A stretch of 34,674 bases of DNA from Allomyces macrogynus ATCC 38327 (taxonomy: Eukaryota; Blastocladiomycota; Blastocladiomycetes; Blastocladiales; Blastocladiaceae): contig GG745345.1 in the NCBI GenBank assembly GCA_000151295.1, positions 660,746 to 695,419 on the forward strand. Reading direction: 5' to 3'. The position numbers and the translations under genes were made by a program. Below, piece by piece: positions 10,074-18,743 of the stretch. The notes below the pieces were generated by a model that saw only the letters and a program-made list of their open reading frames with translations, searched no databases and was not told where the DNA came from. Numbering within the stretch: position 1 is the first letter of the stretch; each line of letters begins with the position of its first letter.

Positions 10074-10630
10074 ATGGCGTGGGTTCAGCGCAAAGTAACC
10101 CTCCCGCCACGGTCGCGCGGATGCCACCTCGTCACCGACGAGATCGTGCGTGCCATTCAGCCGGATCTGCGCAAGTTCAAGGTCGGGCTCGCCAACATCT
10201 TTATTCAGCACACAAGCGCGTCGCTGACGAGTGCGTCCTCTTGCTCGACGCCATTTTAAAACTGTGGACGCGCAATGACCAACGAAATCGATCAATTAGT
10301 AAATGAAAACTGCGACCCGGACGTGCGCCGCGACATGGAAATGATGCTCAACCGCATCGCGCCCGAGAACGCGCCCTACATGCACACCGACGAGGGCGCC
10401 GACGATATGGTGCGGATTTGGTCGTGTTGTGGTTGCGCTCATTGCGATGCGAGACTCACGATTATGAGCAGCCCGCGCACGTGAAGACCACGCTGATCGG
10501 CCCGTCGCTCATGATCCCCATTTCCAACGGCAACCTCGCGCTCGGCACCTGGCAAGGCATTTGGTTGTGCGAGCATCGCGACGTCGGAGGCAGCCGTCGT
10601 CTTGTGGTCACTTTGCAGGGCCAGACCTGA
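10074..10630 (+). CDS. YjbQ/UPF0047 family protein (secondary thiamine-phosphate synthase type), 3 exons
   Basis: Exons 10074-10230, 10300-10409 and 10472-10630 join in frame to give 141 residues, the usual size of this family (about 138-142). The introns are 69 and 62 nt, both with GTGCG donors. Diagnostic blocks are VTLPPRSRGCHLVTDEIV at the N-terminus, GLANIFIQHTSASLT across the first exon, NENCDPDVRRDMEMMLNRI and HTDEGADDMPAHVK in the middle, and LALGTWQGIWLCEHRD at the end. Conserved His, Glu and Asp residues in these blocks line the active site of the family. Bacterial YjbQ can complement thiamine-phosphate synthase loss as a secondary activity; the physiological role in eukaryotes is unsettled. 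The protein is probably cytosolic, with no targeting sequence. Confidence 0.92.
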
Positions 10631-10894
10631 GTCGCATTGTGATGGCGAGCAATTGCATTTTGAAGATGAACATAAATCCGTTTTGCCGCTCCACTTTCGT
10701 TTTTCCTGACCCGCGTCCAAAGAGTGCACGCTCGCTGTCGCAATATCTGACCACACCCGGCATCCAGGCCAACCAAACACAGTGCAACGTGCCGAGTCGA
10801 GTGCCCGTCCGTCCCCCACCACCCCACAACCGTACGAGCTCACCCACATCGTCCGTGTATTCCAAATGGTCGAACAACACGTCCTGTCCGCCTC

Positions 10895-11897
10895 TTACTG
10901 CTGAGCGGGCGCGGCCGGGGCACGGCCACGGCCAACCCCACCGCGGAACTCCGGGCGGTAGTCGCCAGCGGGGGCACCGTCCTTCTTGTCGGCGCGGCGG
11001 TAGGCGTCACGGTCGCCGTAGGCCGGGCGCGGACCGCGGCGGTCGCCCTCGGGGTGCGGGCGCAGCGGCGCGCGCGACGCCGCCGGCTTCTTGAACGTCG
11101 CCGGGACGACCTCAGCGGGCAGGTGCAGGTACTCGCGCAGGTACTCGATACCTGGGGAAAATGAGCAAAGAAACAGGTCAGATTGGCGTTCTTGTCGAGA
11201 CAAATGGAGCCGACAGCGGGACAATGGGCGGGGTGGGGGCAGCGGTCCAAGATCGGTTCAGTGCGAGGTTATCACGCAGTATCGATTCAGCGAGAGAGCG
11301 GGTTTTGCGGCCTGAGAGGCTGAAATCAGCCAGACGGACGTGCCGCGACGGAGGTCGCGAGCAGGGATTCGTCCGTCTGGCAGCGGTTCGTGCGGCGTGC
11401 GAGCAGATGGTCAGCAAGTTCAGCGTTTCAACGAGTCGAATGCCGCAGGCAAACCGCCATCACAACCGCGATCGTCGTAGAACCGCTGAACAGCGCAAAT
11501 CGGGAAAAACGTGAAGTAATCGTCGTATTGGTTTCGCAACAGCGTTCGCGCAGCGTTTCCCGCTCGAAAATCGTTTCGGCCGCAAAACCCGCAATTTCGC
11601 AACGGATGGACGTGCGTGCCCACCCCACCCCACGACGCCGCCGCAGTCCTCCCGTCGTCGATTTCGGTCGCAAACCGGCATACCCTGGTCGGTCAGGATG
11701 TAGTAGAACCACTGCCACGAGAACTGCGACTTGACGTGGCCGCGCGACTCGAGCGACTGCATGGCCTTGAGCACCTGTAGGTTCGGGACATTGATGTGCT
11801 TGTGGCGCGGCAGGTCAAAGTCCTTCTTGACGACGAGCACGCCCTCCTTGAAGAGGTACGAGTAGATCTCCTTGCGGTTCTGCTTGGGGATGAGCAT
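10895..11897 (-). CDS. RPS10: 40S ribosomal protein eS10
   Basis: Exon 1 (11897-11684) and exon 2 (11151-10895) are separated by a 532-nt intron with a GTATGC donor and a CCCCAG acceptor. Together they encode 156 residues, a normal eS10 length. Exon 1 begins [20 protein letters not shown] and contains the winged-helix core, with [18 protein letters not shown] and the aromatic [14 protein letters not shown]. Exon 2 continues [20 protein letters not shown], then the basic Arg/Pro/Gly-rich tail ending in [11 protein letters not shown]. eS10 sits at the beak of the small subunit near the mRNA entrance, and in other eukaryotes it is ubiquitinated during ribosome-collision quality control. The intron is much longer than others in this window. 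The gene is divergent from PUS10, with 336 bp between starts. Confidence 0.95.
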
Positions 11898-12233
11898 CGT
11901 GGTGGGCAGTGGGTTGCAGGGCGCTCGGACGGCGTTGGTCGATGGTCCACTGGCGAAAGAGGAATGGCCTGATGGCGTGAGGTGGGCCGTGCTGAGTTGA
12001 ACAGAGTCACGTGCCAGTGATTTGATCACTTGTGAAGCTGGCTCCAGCATCTCCCTTTGTGATCGCCTTGCCGTCCACGACCACCATCCACCCATCCGTC
12101 AATCACGACAACTTGGACTTGGACCAGCGCTCGCCCCCTGTTCCGAAGTTGCTGCTGCAAGATCGCCGCAAGTTGCCGCCTTGATCGCGCCGCAGCGCTC
12201 AAGCACGACCGAGCTCCACCAGCACCAGACTCC
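11898..12233. promoter_or_regulatory. Divergent intergenic region between RPS10 and PUS10
   Basis: These 336 bp lie between two head-to-head start codons. An upstream, untranslated exon for either gene cannot be excluded, because an open minus-strand frame extends from the RPS10 start up to 12095. No specific binding site is called. Confidence 0.4.
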
Positions 12234-13949
12234 ATGGCCATGGTTCCGCTTGTCACCAGCGAAATGGACCCAGCACCCGCCCCCACGTCGACCCCCGTCG
12301 CCCCGCCCGCGGCGCATGAATATTCTATGCCCGCCGTTCCCGCTGCCATGGGCCCACTGTGCACCCTCTGCGCGACCGGCCTGCGTCTATCCTTTCTAGA
12401 AGACCTCCTCACCCCATCGTCATGCACGCACTGTCTCGGCGTTCTGCCGCACGCCGAATCGCTCGCGCGCGCCCTGGCCGAAACCGTCCGCGACGAAGTG
12501 GTTGCGTACGACGCGCCCTCGTTCGCCGTCGAGATTATGCTCCCGCGCGCCCTGGCCGGACGGCACACGGCGTACGTGGAGCGAGCCGGTGGGTACATCG
12601 CGTTTGAGGTGCGCAAGGAGTTTGCGAAGCGCGCGGTGCCGGTCATGGAGGAGGTGTTGGGGAAGAGGTATTCGACGGAGGTATGATTGGTGTGCTGTGG
12701 GTGAGGGTCTGAGAGGAGGAGGAAGCTGACGATCAGAGCATGTGTGTGTAGGGCCCACTGCGACTGTTGCTCGCGATCACGCACGCCGAGACGGACGCGC
12801 CGATTGCGGCGCGTGCCGCGGAGGCGCGACGGCCGGCGAAACGCGGTCGGTTCGAGGGCAGGGGGAAGGCTGATCCGCCAGCAGCAAGCCAACCGGAACG
12901 GTACCGTGTCGAATTTTTTTTACTCCGCTCTGGATCGAATCGGATCAATATCCTTGTGTTTCTCTGCCTCTAACTGACCTTCTCCACCCCCTTGCATCCA
13001 CAGTCTCCCCTTCCCGCCGTCCACGCCCACGACCCTCCCGATCGTCGGCGCTTGCACGGTGCGCCGCGACCCGATCTATCTCGGTGGGCGGTACCTGAAA
13101 CTCGAGCGGCACATTAGCCAGACGCTCTGGCGAATTAAGGGCCAGCGCAAAACCGAGCTGAGTGTCGCCGAGTGCGTGAGTTTCGGCGTGGCCGACATGA
13201 CGCAGTGCGATGCCGAGATCGGCTTCCTTTCCGCAGGCCGCGAGGACGCCGACGTGCGCATGCTCGGTACCGGGCGCCCATTTGTGCTCGAGGTGCGCAA
13301 TGCGCGCAAAGTGGATGGGATTGATCCGGTCGCGTTGGCGGAGAGGGCGAATAAGGAGTTTGCGGGGAAGGTGCAGGTGAGCCGCATGTGCGTCGTGAAC
13401 AAGTACGTTCTCGTTCGCGTTGATCCGGCGTTGGATTGTAGAAACTGACGACCAGGAATGATAGGGACGAGGTCAAGCAGGTCAAGGAGGGCGAGGAACT
13501 CAAGGCCAAGGAGTACACGTGCCTCGTGTGGGCGCCTGGTGTAGACCAGCGCAAGGTCGACGAGATCAACGCGTTGCCGGCGTTCCAGATTGACCAGCAC
13601 ACACCGTTGCGCGTCCTCCACCGGTACGCGTTTTATATCATTACGAAGCGCGCACATTGCCGATCTAACGTGAACTCCGATTGGTAGTCGCCCAAACCTG
13701 ATGCGCCCCAAGACGGTGCACTGGATCCGAATGACGCCGCTCAACGACGGGCAAGGCCCACTGTATCGCGTTACCCTCGAGACGCAGGCGGGCGCGTACA
13801 TCAAGGAATTCATCATGGGCGACACGGGACGCACGCGGCCGAGTTTGTCGTCGCTCCTTGGGACGCACGCCGACATTCTCGAGCTCGACGTGACCAAGGT
13901 CGCACTGGAGTGGCCGCCGGCGCGCACGGCGGACGCGTCGACCGCGTAG
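12234..13949 (+). CDS. PUS10: tRNA pseudouridine synthase Pus10, 5 exons
   Basis: Exons 12234-12680, 12752-12900, 13004-13402, 13456-13623 and 13688-13949 join in frame to give 474 residues and end with TAG. The intron before exon 3 has a textbook CTAAC branch site. Two Cys-x-x-Cys pairs (C43/C46 and C64/C67) form the N-terminal zinc-binding site, followed by the THUMP-like region. The catalytic domain carries FLSAGREDADVRMLGTGRPF, in which the Asp near residue 282 is the likely catalytic residue. QHTPLRVLHRR and TQAGAYIKEFIMGDTGRTRP follow near the C-terminus, both typical of Pus10. The family makes pseudouridine 54/55 in the tRNA T arm in archaea and some eukaryotes. Here it may act in cytoplasm or nucleus. 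There is no sign of damage. Confidence 0.94.
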
Positions 13950-14632
13950 CTGCAGCTTGCTGATATATAGTAGTTTTTGGCTCATCGTGTCTCGTCCCGT
14001 CCACCTCGTCAGAACCGGGTCGTTTCAGGCCGCCGTCACCGTCGTGCACTTCTTGCTAGGAAAGGCAAGTGTCTCACGCGATTCGGGGGCGCGGGCGCAG
14101 CTTCTTTTAGTCTGGATCGGCGCGTCGCGGCCCACGGGACTCGGAACAAGGCGCGTCGGCGATCGAGGGGGCGCGCGGTGTTGCTTTAATGATGGAAGAA
14201 TGGAAGGATCCGCTGCGGAGCAGGAGCGCGGCGCCCACCAACGCGCCAGTCACCACTTGGCCTGCTCGCGTGCGACCCGAGGCCCGTCCCGCACGCCGCA
14301 GCTTACTTACTCCACCGTGAGCGCGACGACAACGAGGATCAGAACTGCACGACCACAACGACGACGACGACGACGACGACGACGTGGTGCAACCCGCGAC
14401 AGCTGCCAACCACTGTCTGCACGCGCGCGATCGGCCCACCCGCCCTGCCCGCCCACCGGCGAACGCTGGCCGCACCGCGCGTCCTGCTCCGCCCGCACAA
14501 CGCATCCATCCACCACCGCTTGCACACCCACACACCTCCATCCCACGCACGCGGCCCCCTTCGCACCGCACGCGCCGCGCGTCCCGTCCGCGGCTTCTCG
14601 CCCCGTCCCCACGCTCCGGCGCGCGCGCGCCA
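13950..14632. promoter_or_regulatory. Region between PUS10 and the surface-protein gene
   Basis: These 683 bp contain the PUS10 3' end (a TGATATATAGTAG segment follows the stop closely) and the presumed promoter and 5' UTR of the next gene. A (GAC)n run at about 14358-14383 and a CCGCCC-rich stretch follow. A frame open in phase with the downstream protein extends up to 14384 but begins with GTG, so it is not taken as the start. An upstream exon carrying a signal peptide could lie here but is not identifiable. Confidence 0.4.
14354..14383. repeat. (ACG)n trinucleotide repeat
   Basis: About ten ACG/GAC units occur in a row, just upstream of the surface-protein gene. Confidence 0.85.
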
Positions 14633-16582
14633 ATGCCGCCCGCGGTCGCCAGCACCGCTGCTGCTGCATCCTCGCCACCCCCGCCCGCTGAGAGAGCTAC
14701 ATTGCCCACAGCCGCTGCCAACCCGGCCGAGCAGCAAAGTACTCCGACCAACGCACCGGCCCCCGCGCCGTCCCCTACACCCGCTCCCGACGCGGGATCG
14801 AGCTCGTCGTCGGCAGCGCCCGCGGCTGCACCGGCGCTGACCGCGAGAGATACGCCCGCGGCGCCGACATCGTCGTCCGCGCCTTCGCAGGACAAGGACA
14901 AGGGCAACGACAGCAGTAGTGATAAGGGTAGCAGCGACAAGAACCACAGCAGCGACAAGAACCACAGCGGCGACAAGAACAACAGCAGCGACAAGGGCAG
15001 CGGCGACAAGGGCAGCAGTAACAGCGACAAGGGCAAGGACAACAACATCAGCGCGGCCCCCGCGCCTCCACCAGCAACCTCGGCCCCCGCACCCGCACCC
15101 GCACCCGCGGCCTCGTCCACCATGGCGGGCGGTAAAGTGCCGTTTTCGATGCCGGTTCCGACGTTTCTCGAGCTGCCCACCAACATGCCAGTGCCATCGC
15201 CGAGCCCGCCGCCGACTAAGGACCCGCCCGCGCCGACCCCCACCAAGGACCCACCCCCGCCGTCGTCCTCGCAAGAACCGCCGCCGCAACCTTCGTCGAC
15301 AAAGGACCCGCCCCCACCGCCGTCGTCGACCAAGGACCCGCCGCCACCGCCGTCCACGACCAAGGATCCGCCACCGCCGCCATCCACGACCAAGGACCAG
15401 CCGCCGCCTCCACCAACGACGACGCAGGCACCCCCACCTCCACCGCCATCGACCAAGAACAACCCGCCACCCGCAACGAGCAAGGATGCGCCACCGCCCG
15501 TGACGACGACGACGATCTGGATCTCCACGACAATCTACACGACGTCTCTGGCCGAAACGACCATCACGGGCACCAACGGTATTGCCACGTCCACGTCACT
15601 GCTCGTAAACGTGCCGATCGTCACGCTCGTCCCGACCACCGTCGACGTGACCCCGGCCGCCCGGTCCTCGTCGGACACGTCGACGGGCACGTCACCCGCG
15701 GTCATTGCCGCCATTGCGATCCCAGCCGTCCTCGTCGCCGCGCTCCTCGCCCTCTTCGTCGTCCGCTGGCGGTCGCGACGCGCTGACGACTCTGACAAGC
15801 TCTTCCCGTCGTCGGCCTACGCGCACTTGCGCGCCAACCTCGCACGCCCGACGCCGCACAACGTCTACAAGTCCCCCGGTTCCGCCGTCCCCGTGGCCGA
15901 CGGGCCGACCCCCGCGCAAGTCCGTGCGCGGGAACAGCAACTCGCGGCGGCGCGCGACCGCGAACAAGCTCTCCTCCTCGCATCCACCCCAGTCTCGGCC
16001 GCACCCAATAACGCGCCCGTGGTCGTATTCGACACGCCGCTCTCGGCCGTCACCGCCGACTCGCCCTACTACGTCGACTCGTCGGTCGGCAGTTCCGTGC
16101 CGACGCCCTTGCCGGGCGACTACGTGACTCGCGGCCCGTCGTTCCGGCGCCGGTTCCACGACGCGTCCCCGCCCGTGGACGGGTCGGTGCCCGTGCTCAT
16201 GAACGGGCCGGCGCACTTGACGACCGTGCCCATGGACGCGCCGAGTATTGATGCGCCGCTGACGGCGGCCGTGTTCCGGTCCGCGTCCACGGGTCGTCGT
16301 GCGGGTGGAGTGCCGGAAACGAGTGGCGTCGGGACAACGTCGGCGGTCGCTGGCGCGGGAGAGACGGCGTATTTGCCGCCAGGAACGCCGCAGACGTGGG
16401 AGACGGTTGGGGAGGCCGGGGTGGCTGTGTCGGCACCGGTCGTTTCGCATAGTACCGTCGCGGTCGGTGGTGGGGCGGGGAATGGCGCGGGCGTGCAGCA
16501 CGCGTCGCGGCCCATTGTCGGGCTCGCGACGCGTCCGGAAGTCACGTCGCTCGTGATTCGGGGTGGCGGCGGAGGGTCATAA
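14633..16582 (+). CDS. Pro/Ser/Thr-rich single-pass surface protein (mucin- or sensor-like)
   Basis: A 649-residue frame without introns, starting at the first in-frame ATG. Residues ~95-140 contain Asp-Lys-Gly/Asn-Ser repeats. Residues ~195-285 carry a tandem repeat built on Thr-Lys-Asp followed by five prolines. A Ser/Thr-rich segment then precedes one membrane span at about 354-376 (AVIAAIAIPAVLVAALLALF), followed by the basic stop-transfer RWRSRR and a ~270-residue cytosolic tail. This layout resembles fungal cell-wall sensors (Wsc/Mid2 type) or mucins, but no WSC or other named domain is seen and no N-terminal signal peptide is evident, so the start could be incomplete. The last ~113 codons lie inside the long inverted repeat and are duplicated at 23470-23812. 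Function beyond cell surface is inference. Confidence 0.7.
   Translation: MPPAVASTAAAASSPPPPAERATLPTAAANPAEQQSTPTNAPAPAPSPTPAPDAGSSSSSAAPAAAPALTARDTPAAPTSSSAPSQDKDKGNDSSSDKGSSDKNHSSDKNHSGDKNNSSDKGSGDKGSSNSDKGKDNNISAAPAPPPATSAPAPAPAPAASSTMAGGKVPFSMPVPTFLELPTNMPVPSPSPPPTKDPPAPTPTKDPPPPSSSQEPPPQPSSTKDPPPPPSSTKDPPPPPSTTKDPPPPPSTTKDQPPPPPTTTQAPPPPPPSTKNNPPPATSKDAPPPVTTTTIWISTTIYTTSLAETTITGTNGIATSTSLLVNVPIVTLVPTTVDVTPAARSSSDTSTGTSPAVIAAIAIPAVLVAALLALFVVRWRSRRADDSDKLFPSSAYAHLRANLARPTPHNVYKSPGSAVPVADGPTPAQVRAREQQLAAARDREQALLLASTPVSAAPNNAPVVVFDTPLSAVTADSPYYVDSSVGSSVPTPLPGDYVTRGPSFRRRFHDASPPVDGSVPVLMNGPAHLTTVPMDAPSIDAPLTAAVFRSASTGRRAGGVPETSGVGTTSAVAGAGETAYLPPGTPQTWETVGEAGVAVSAPVVSHSTVAVGGGAGNGAGVQHASRPIVGLATRPEVTSLVIRGGGGGS
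15280..15415 (+). repeat. Tandem ~30-bp repeat encoding Thr-Lys-Asp-Pro5 units
   Basis: Four to five imperfect copies of a unit encoding Ser-Ser/Thr-Thr-Lys-Asp followed by about five Pro occur in the ectodomain of the surface protein. Copies differ mainly at third positions. Such repeats often vary in number between alleles. Confidence 0.75.
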
Positions 16583-17512
16583 AATCGCGACTGCGGTTGC
16601 GTCGCGGCTCGTGTTCGTGCTCTTCTCTCCACCCACTCAAGTTACCATTCTGCTCGAGTTGCCTTGTTGATTCTTGCTGTGCCCACCTTGCTTGGTTCTT
16701 TCCCCTCCTTTGTGTGGCTGGGCACCCGCCGCGCATCTACTTCCGGTCCCCCTTTCCCTCCCATTTTTGCCTGTTGTCTTGCTCATCTCCTTGCGTGCCA
16801 GTTGAGATTTTGCTCGTTCTCCTTTTGCGTGTTTTCCGTGGGTGCATCTCTGGCTGTGCCCTCAACCACGGAGTTTGCCACGGGCGCGGCCCGCGTCGTG
16901 CTGCATACATACATACATACATACCAGTGCTTTTCCCTCAACGAGAGGAAGGCGCCGCACCGGGAGAGGCGTGGCGTGCGGATGAGACGAAACGGTGCGC
17001 GACAGCAGCAGCAGCAGCAGCGAAAGGGCAGCCGAGTCCACGTCACGCCAATGCCAAGCAGCCCGTTCGCCGTTCGGTCAGATCACGTCACTCGTGCATT
17101 CCTTCAAGAATTAAATGGAGCGATTGTTTGTGAAGAGCATAGCTCGGAACAGGCGCCGTTTCGAATCCTGGTCCGAACCCAGTTGGGTTATCTATCAAAC
17201 TTTGGGTGCTTGAATTAGTGCTGGCCTCAGCCAGTTCCCAGCTGCACATCACTCGACCGGGACTTCTATTTTGCCACTTTCTGATATTTTTTTTTTCATC
17301 ACTTTGGGCGAGAGCAGTGCTTGCTCAGAGACCGGTAACATTTATTTGCATGCTCGTTACCAAAAGGAAGGATTGTGGTTTTGGCGTTCTGATCCGGTTA
17401 TTTGGCCGCCGCTCTGGCACGCTGTTCTGCTTGAATGATGACCCTTCATGGCAGTCTGTTGATGAGAATTGAACTGATGCGAGCAATGACACCACGGTCG
17501 GCTCGCTGCTGT
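16240..17512 (+). repeat. Left arm of 1,273-bp inverted repeat
   Basis: This block is repeated in reverse complement at 22540-23812, with no length difference: paired positions sum to 40052 throughout. All translated frames compared across the arm are identical between copies, so the arms look identical base for base. The outer boundary falls at GCCGAGTATTG inside the surface-protein gene and the inner boundary at CTCGCTGCTGT, after which the sequences diverge at once. The arm holds the last ~113 codons of the gene at 14633-16582 plus ~930 bp of 3' flank. That flank includes a CT-rich segment, a (CATA)n run and a CAG run, and is otherwise without a supported gene. Confidence 0.93.
16901..16925. 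repeat. (CATA)n microsatellite, left copy
   Basis: About five CATA units are present, mirrored as TATG units at about 23128-23150 in the right arm. The equal unit number in both arms supports a very recent duplication. Confidence 0.85.
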
Positions 17513-17861
17513 CTGCTGACCAGATTTGGGCCGGGTTTGGAGGAAGAAATCTGCTGGACCACTCTGGCGCAGATTCGGCCTTTTTCAACGATTGTGACAA
17601 AAGGAGCAAATCCAACGAAACTACATGAGAAGAGGACAGAACAGATGCGAGTGGACTCGCGTGCGCACTTGAATGCAGGCTGAGCGTGACTTTACACGTC
17701 AGCGCTCCAAGAATGGATGTGCAACCACAGGACTGGGTGGCAGATTGACCCAGCCCACAGCAATGGCATCAGGAGGTAGATCAGCGCAGACTGCATGGTG
17801 AATCAAATCAGCAGCAGCAGCAGTAGACATGGCGTGTGTGTCGCCAGTCACAATGTGATGA
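17513..17861. other. Spacer sequence inside the left arm, no supported gene
   Basis: This unique stretch begins exactly where the inverted repeat ends. It contains a CAGCAGCAGCAG run near 17809-17823 and short overlapping frames without recognisable domains. It leads into an LRR-like gene fragment. Confidence 0.4.
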
Positions 17862-18415
17862 TTCTCACTTTCCGAGCTCGCAAAGCACTTGTTCCCGCAC
17901 CTCCCATCGTCGCTCATATCGCTCGCGCTCTTCAATAAACATCTGGCGACGGATGACCTGACAGGGGTCGTCTGGCCAGAGGACCTGCAGTACTTGGATC
18001 TCAGCGACAATATGTGCACGGTTCCGACCACAATGCCGCCCAACCTGCGCCGGCTCGAGATTGCCAGCAGCAAAATGTTTTGCAAGTTTTCATTGACGGG
18101 TCACAGCTTGTGGGTGTGCTGCTACCGTCGCTTCGTGTACTGGTTGTGAATGGCGATCATTGGAATTTGCTCGTGACTTTGCTCGAAGAATTTCCAGCGT
18201 GGCCGCTGCACTGCCGCCTGCAACTTCGGCTCAAGTCGACATTAGTGAACGAGTTTGATGATGGACGCAACGTGACTTCGGAGGAGCTGCGCGCCAAGTT
18301 TGATGTCGAATCCGTGCCGGAAGAGCTGAGCGGCCGGTTCGACGACGAGCATGCTAGCTGGTGGGAGAGGAAGTGTCCGTTGGTGAGAGAGGAAGTGTCC
18401 ATTGGTGTAGCATGA
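17862..18415 (+). pseudogene. LRR-protein fragment with frame break
   Basis: A frame from 17862 reads LFPHLPSSLISLALFNKHL and VVWPEDLQYLDLSDNM, then PPNLRRLEIASSKM; these have leucine-rich repeat spacing. Near 18080 the coding signal moves to another frame, continuing VGVLLPSLRVLVVNGDHWNL and then a charged C-terminus to a stop at 18413-18415. There is no upstream F-box or start ATG in a good context, and a stop lies just before 17862. It therefore looks like the C-terminal half of a broken F-box/LRR-type gene. A small intron near 18070-18110 instead of a frameshift is possible, but I find no good splice pair. Confidence 0.5.
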
Positions 18416-18743
18416 AGTGTTGTGGTCGTCATTTTGTTTCTCTTTTGTTTCGTCGAGGAGCCGAACTTGTAGAGAAGCAGGAAGCGAAGCGGGTGGTGCT
18501 TCGGTCGCTGGCACGTGTCTGGCGCAGGGAACTGACAGACGACAGCGGCCCGCAGTGGGCCAACAAACGCCGCGGCCGACACGACGACGACGACTCTGAC
18601 GTCGACGACATCCACGCGACAACGACGCCCGCAATCTCGCCCGCACTTGCCGCAGCCCACGACACGCCCTCTCACCTACGCTCCACGCGCCCACCGCCCC
18701 TGCCCTGCCCTTTTCCGGCCATCACGCGCCGACTTGCGACCCC
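18416..18743. other. Upstream region of the Cue2-like gene
   Basis: These 328 bp hold a CGACGACGACGA stretch near 18578-18593 and CCGCCC/CCCTGCCCT tracts close to the start codon. No gene is seen; it presumably contains the promoter and 5' UTR. Confidence 0.4.

Noticed and set aside
9447..10295. Minus-strand open frame of 282 codons across the rhomboid/YjbQ boundary
   Set aside because: It runs antisense through YjbQ exon 1 and out of frame through rhomboid exon 1, both better supported.
14107..15528. Long minus-strand open frame (473 codons), Gly/Val/Ser-rich
   Set aside because: It is antisense to the Pro-rich repeats of the surface protein; Gly-rich runs are the mirror of Pro codons in GC-rich DNA and there is no domain.
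17138..17185. tRNA-like B box (GTTTCGAATCC) with an A-box-like TAGCTCGG nearby in the repeat arm
   Set aside because: The two boxes are too close, and no acceptor stem or cloverleaf can be drawn; chance or a very degraded SINE is more likely.
16597..17472. Cys/Leu/Pro-rich open frames in the repeat arm after the surface-protein stop
   Set aside because: They come from CT-rich 3' flanking DNA with microsatellites; no domain is seen, and they appear identically in the other arm only because the DNA is duplicated.
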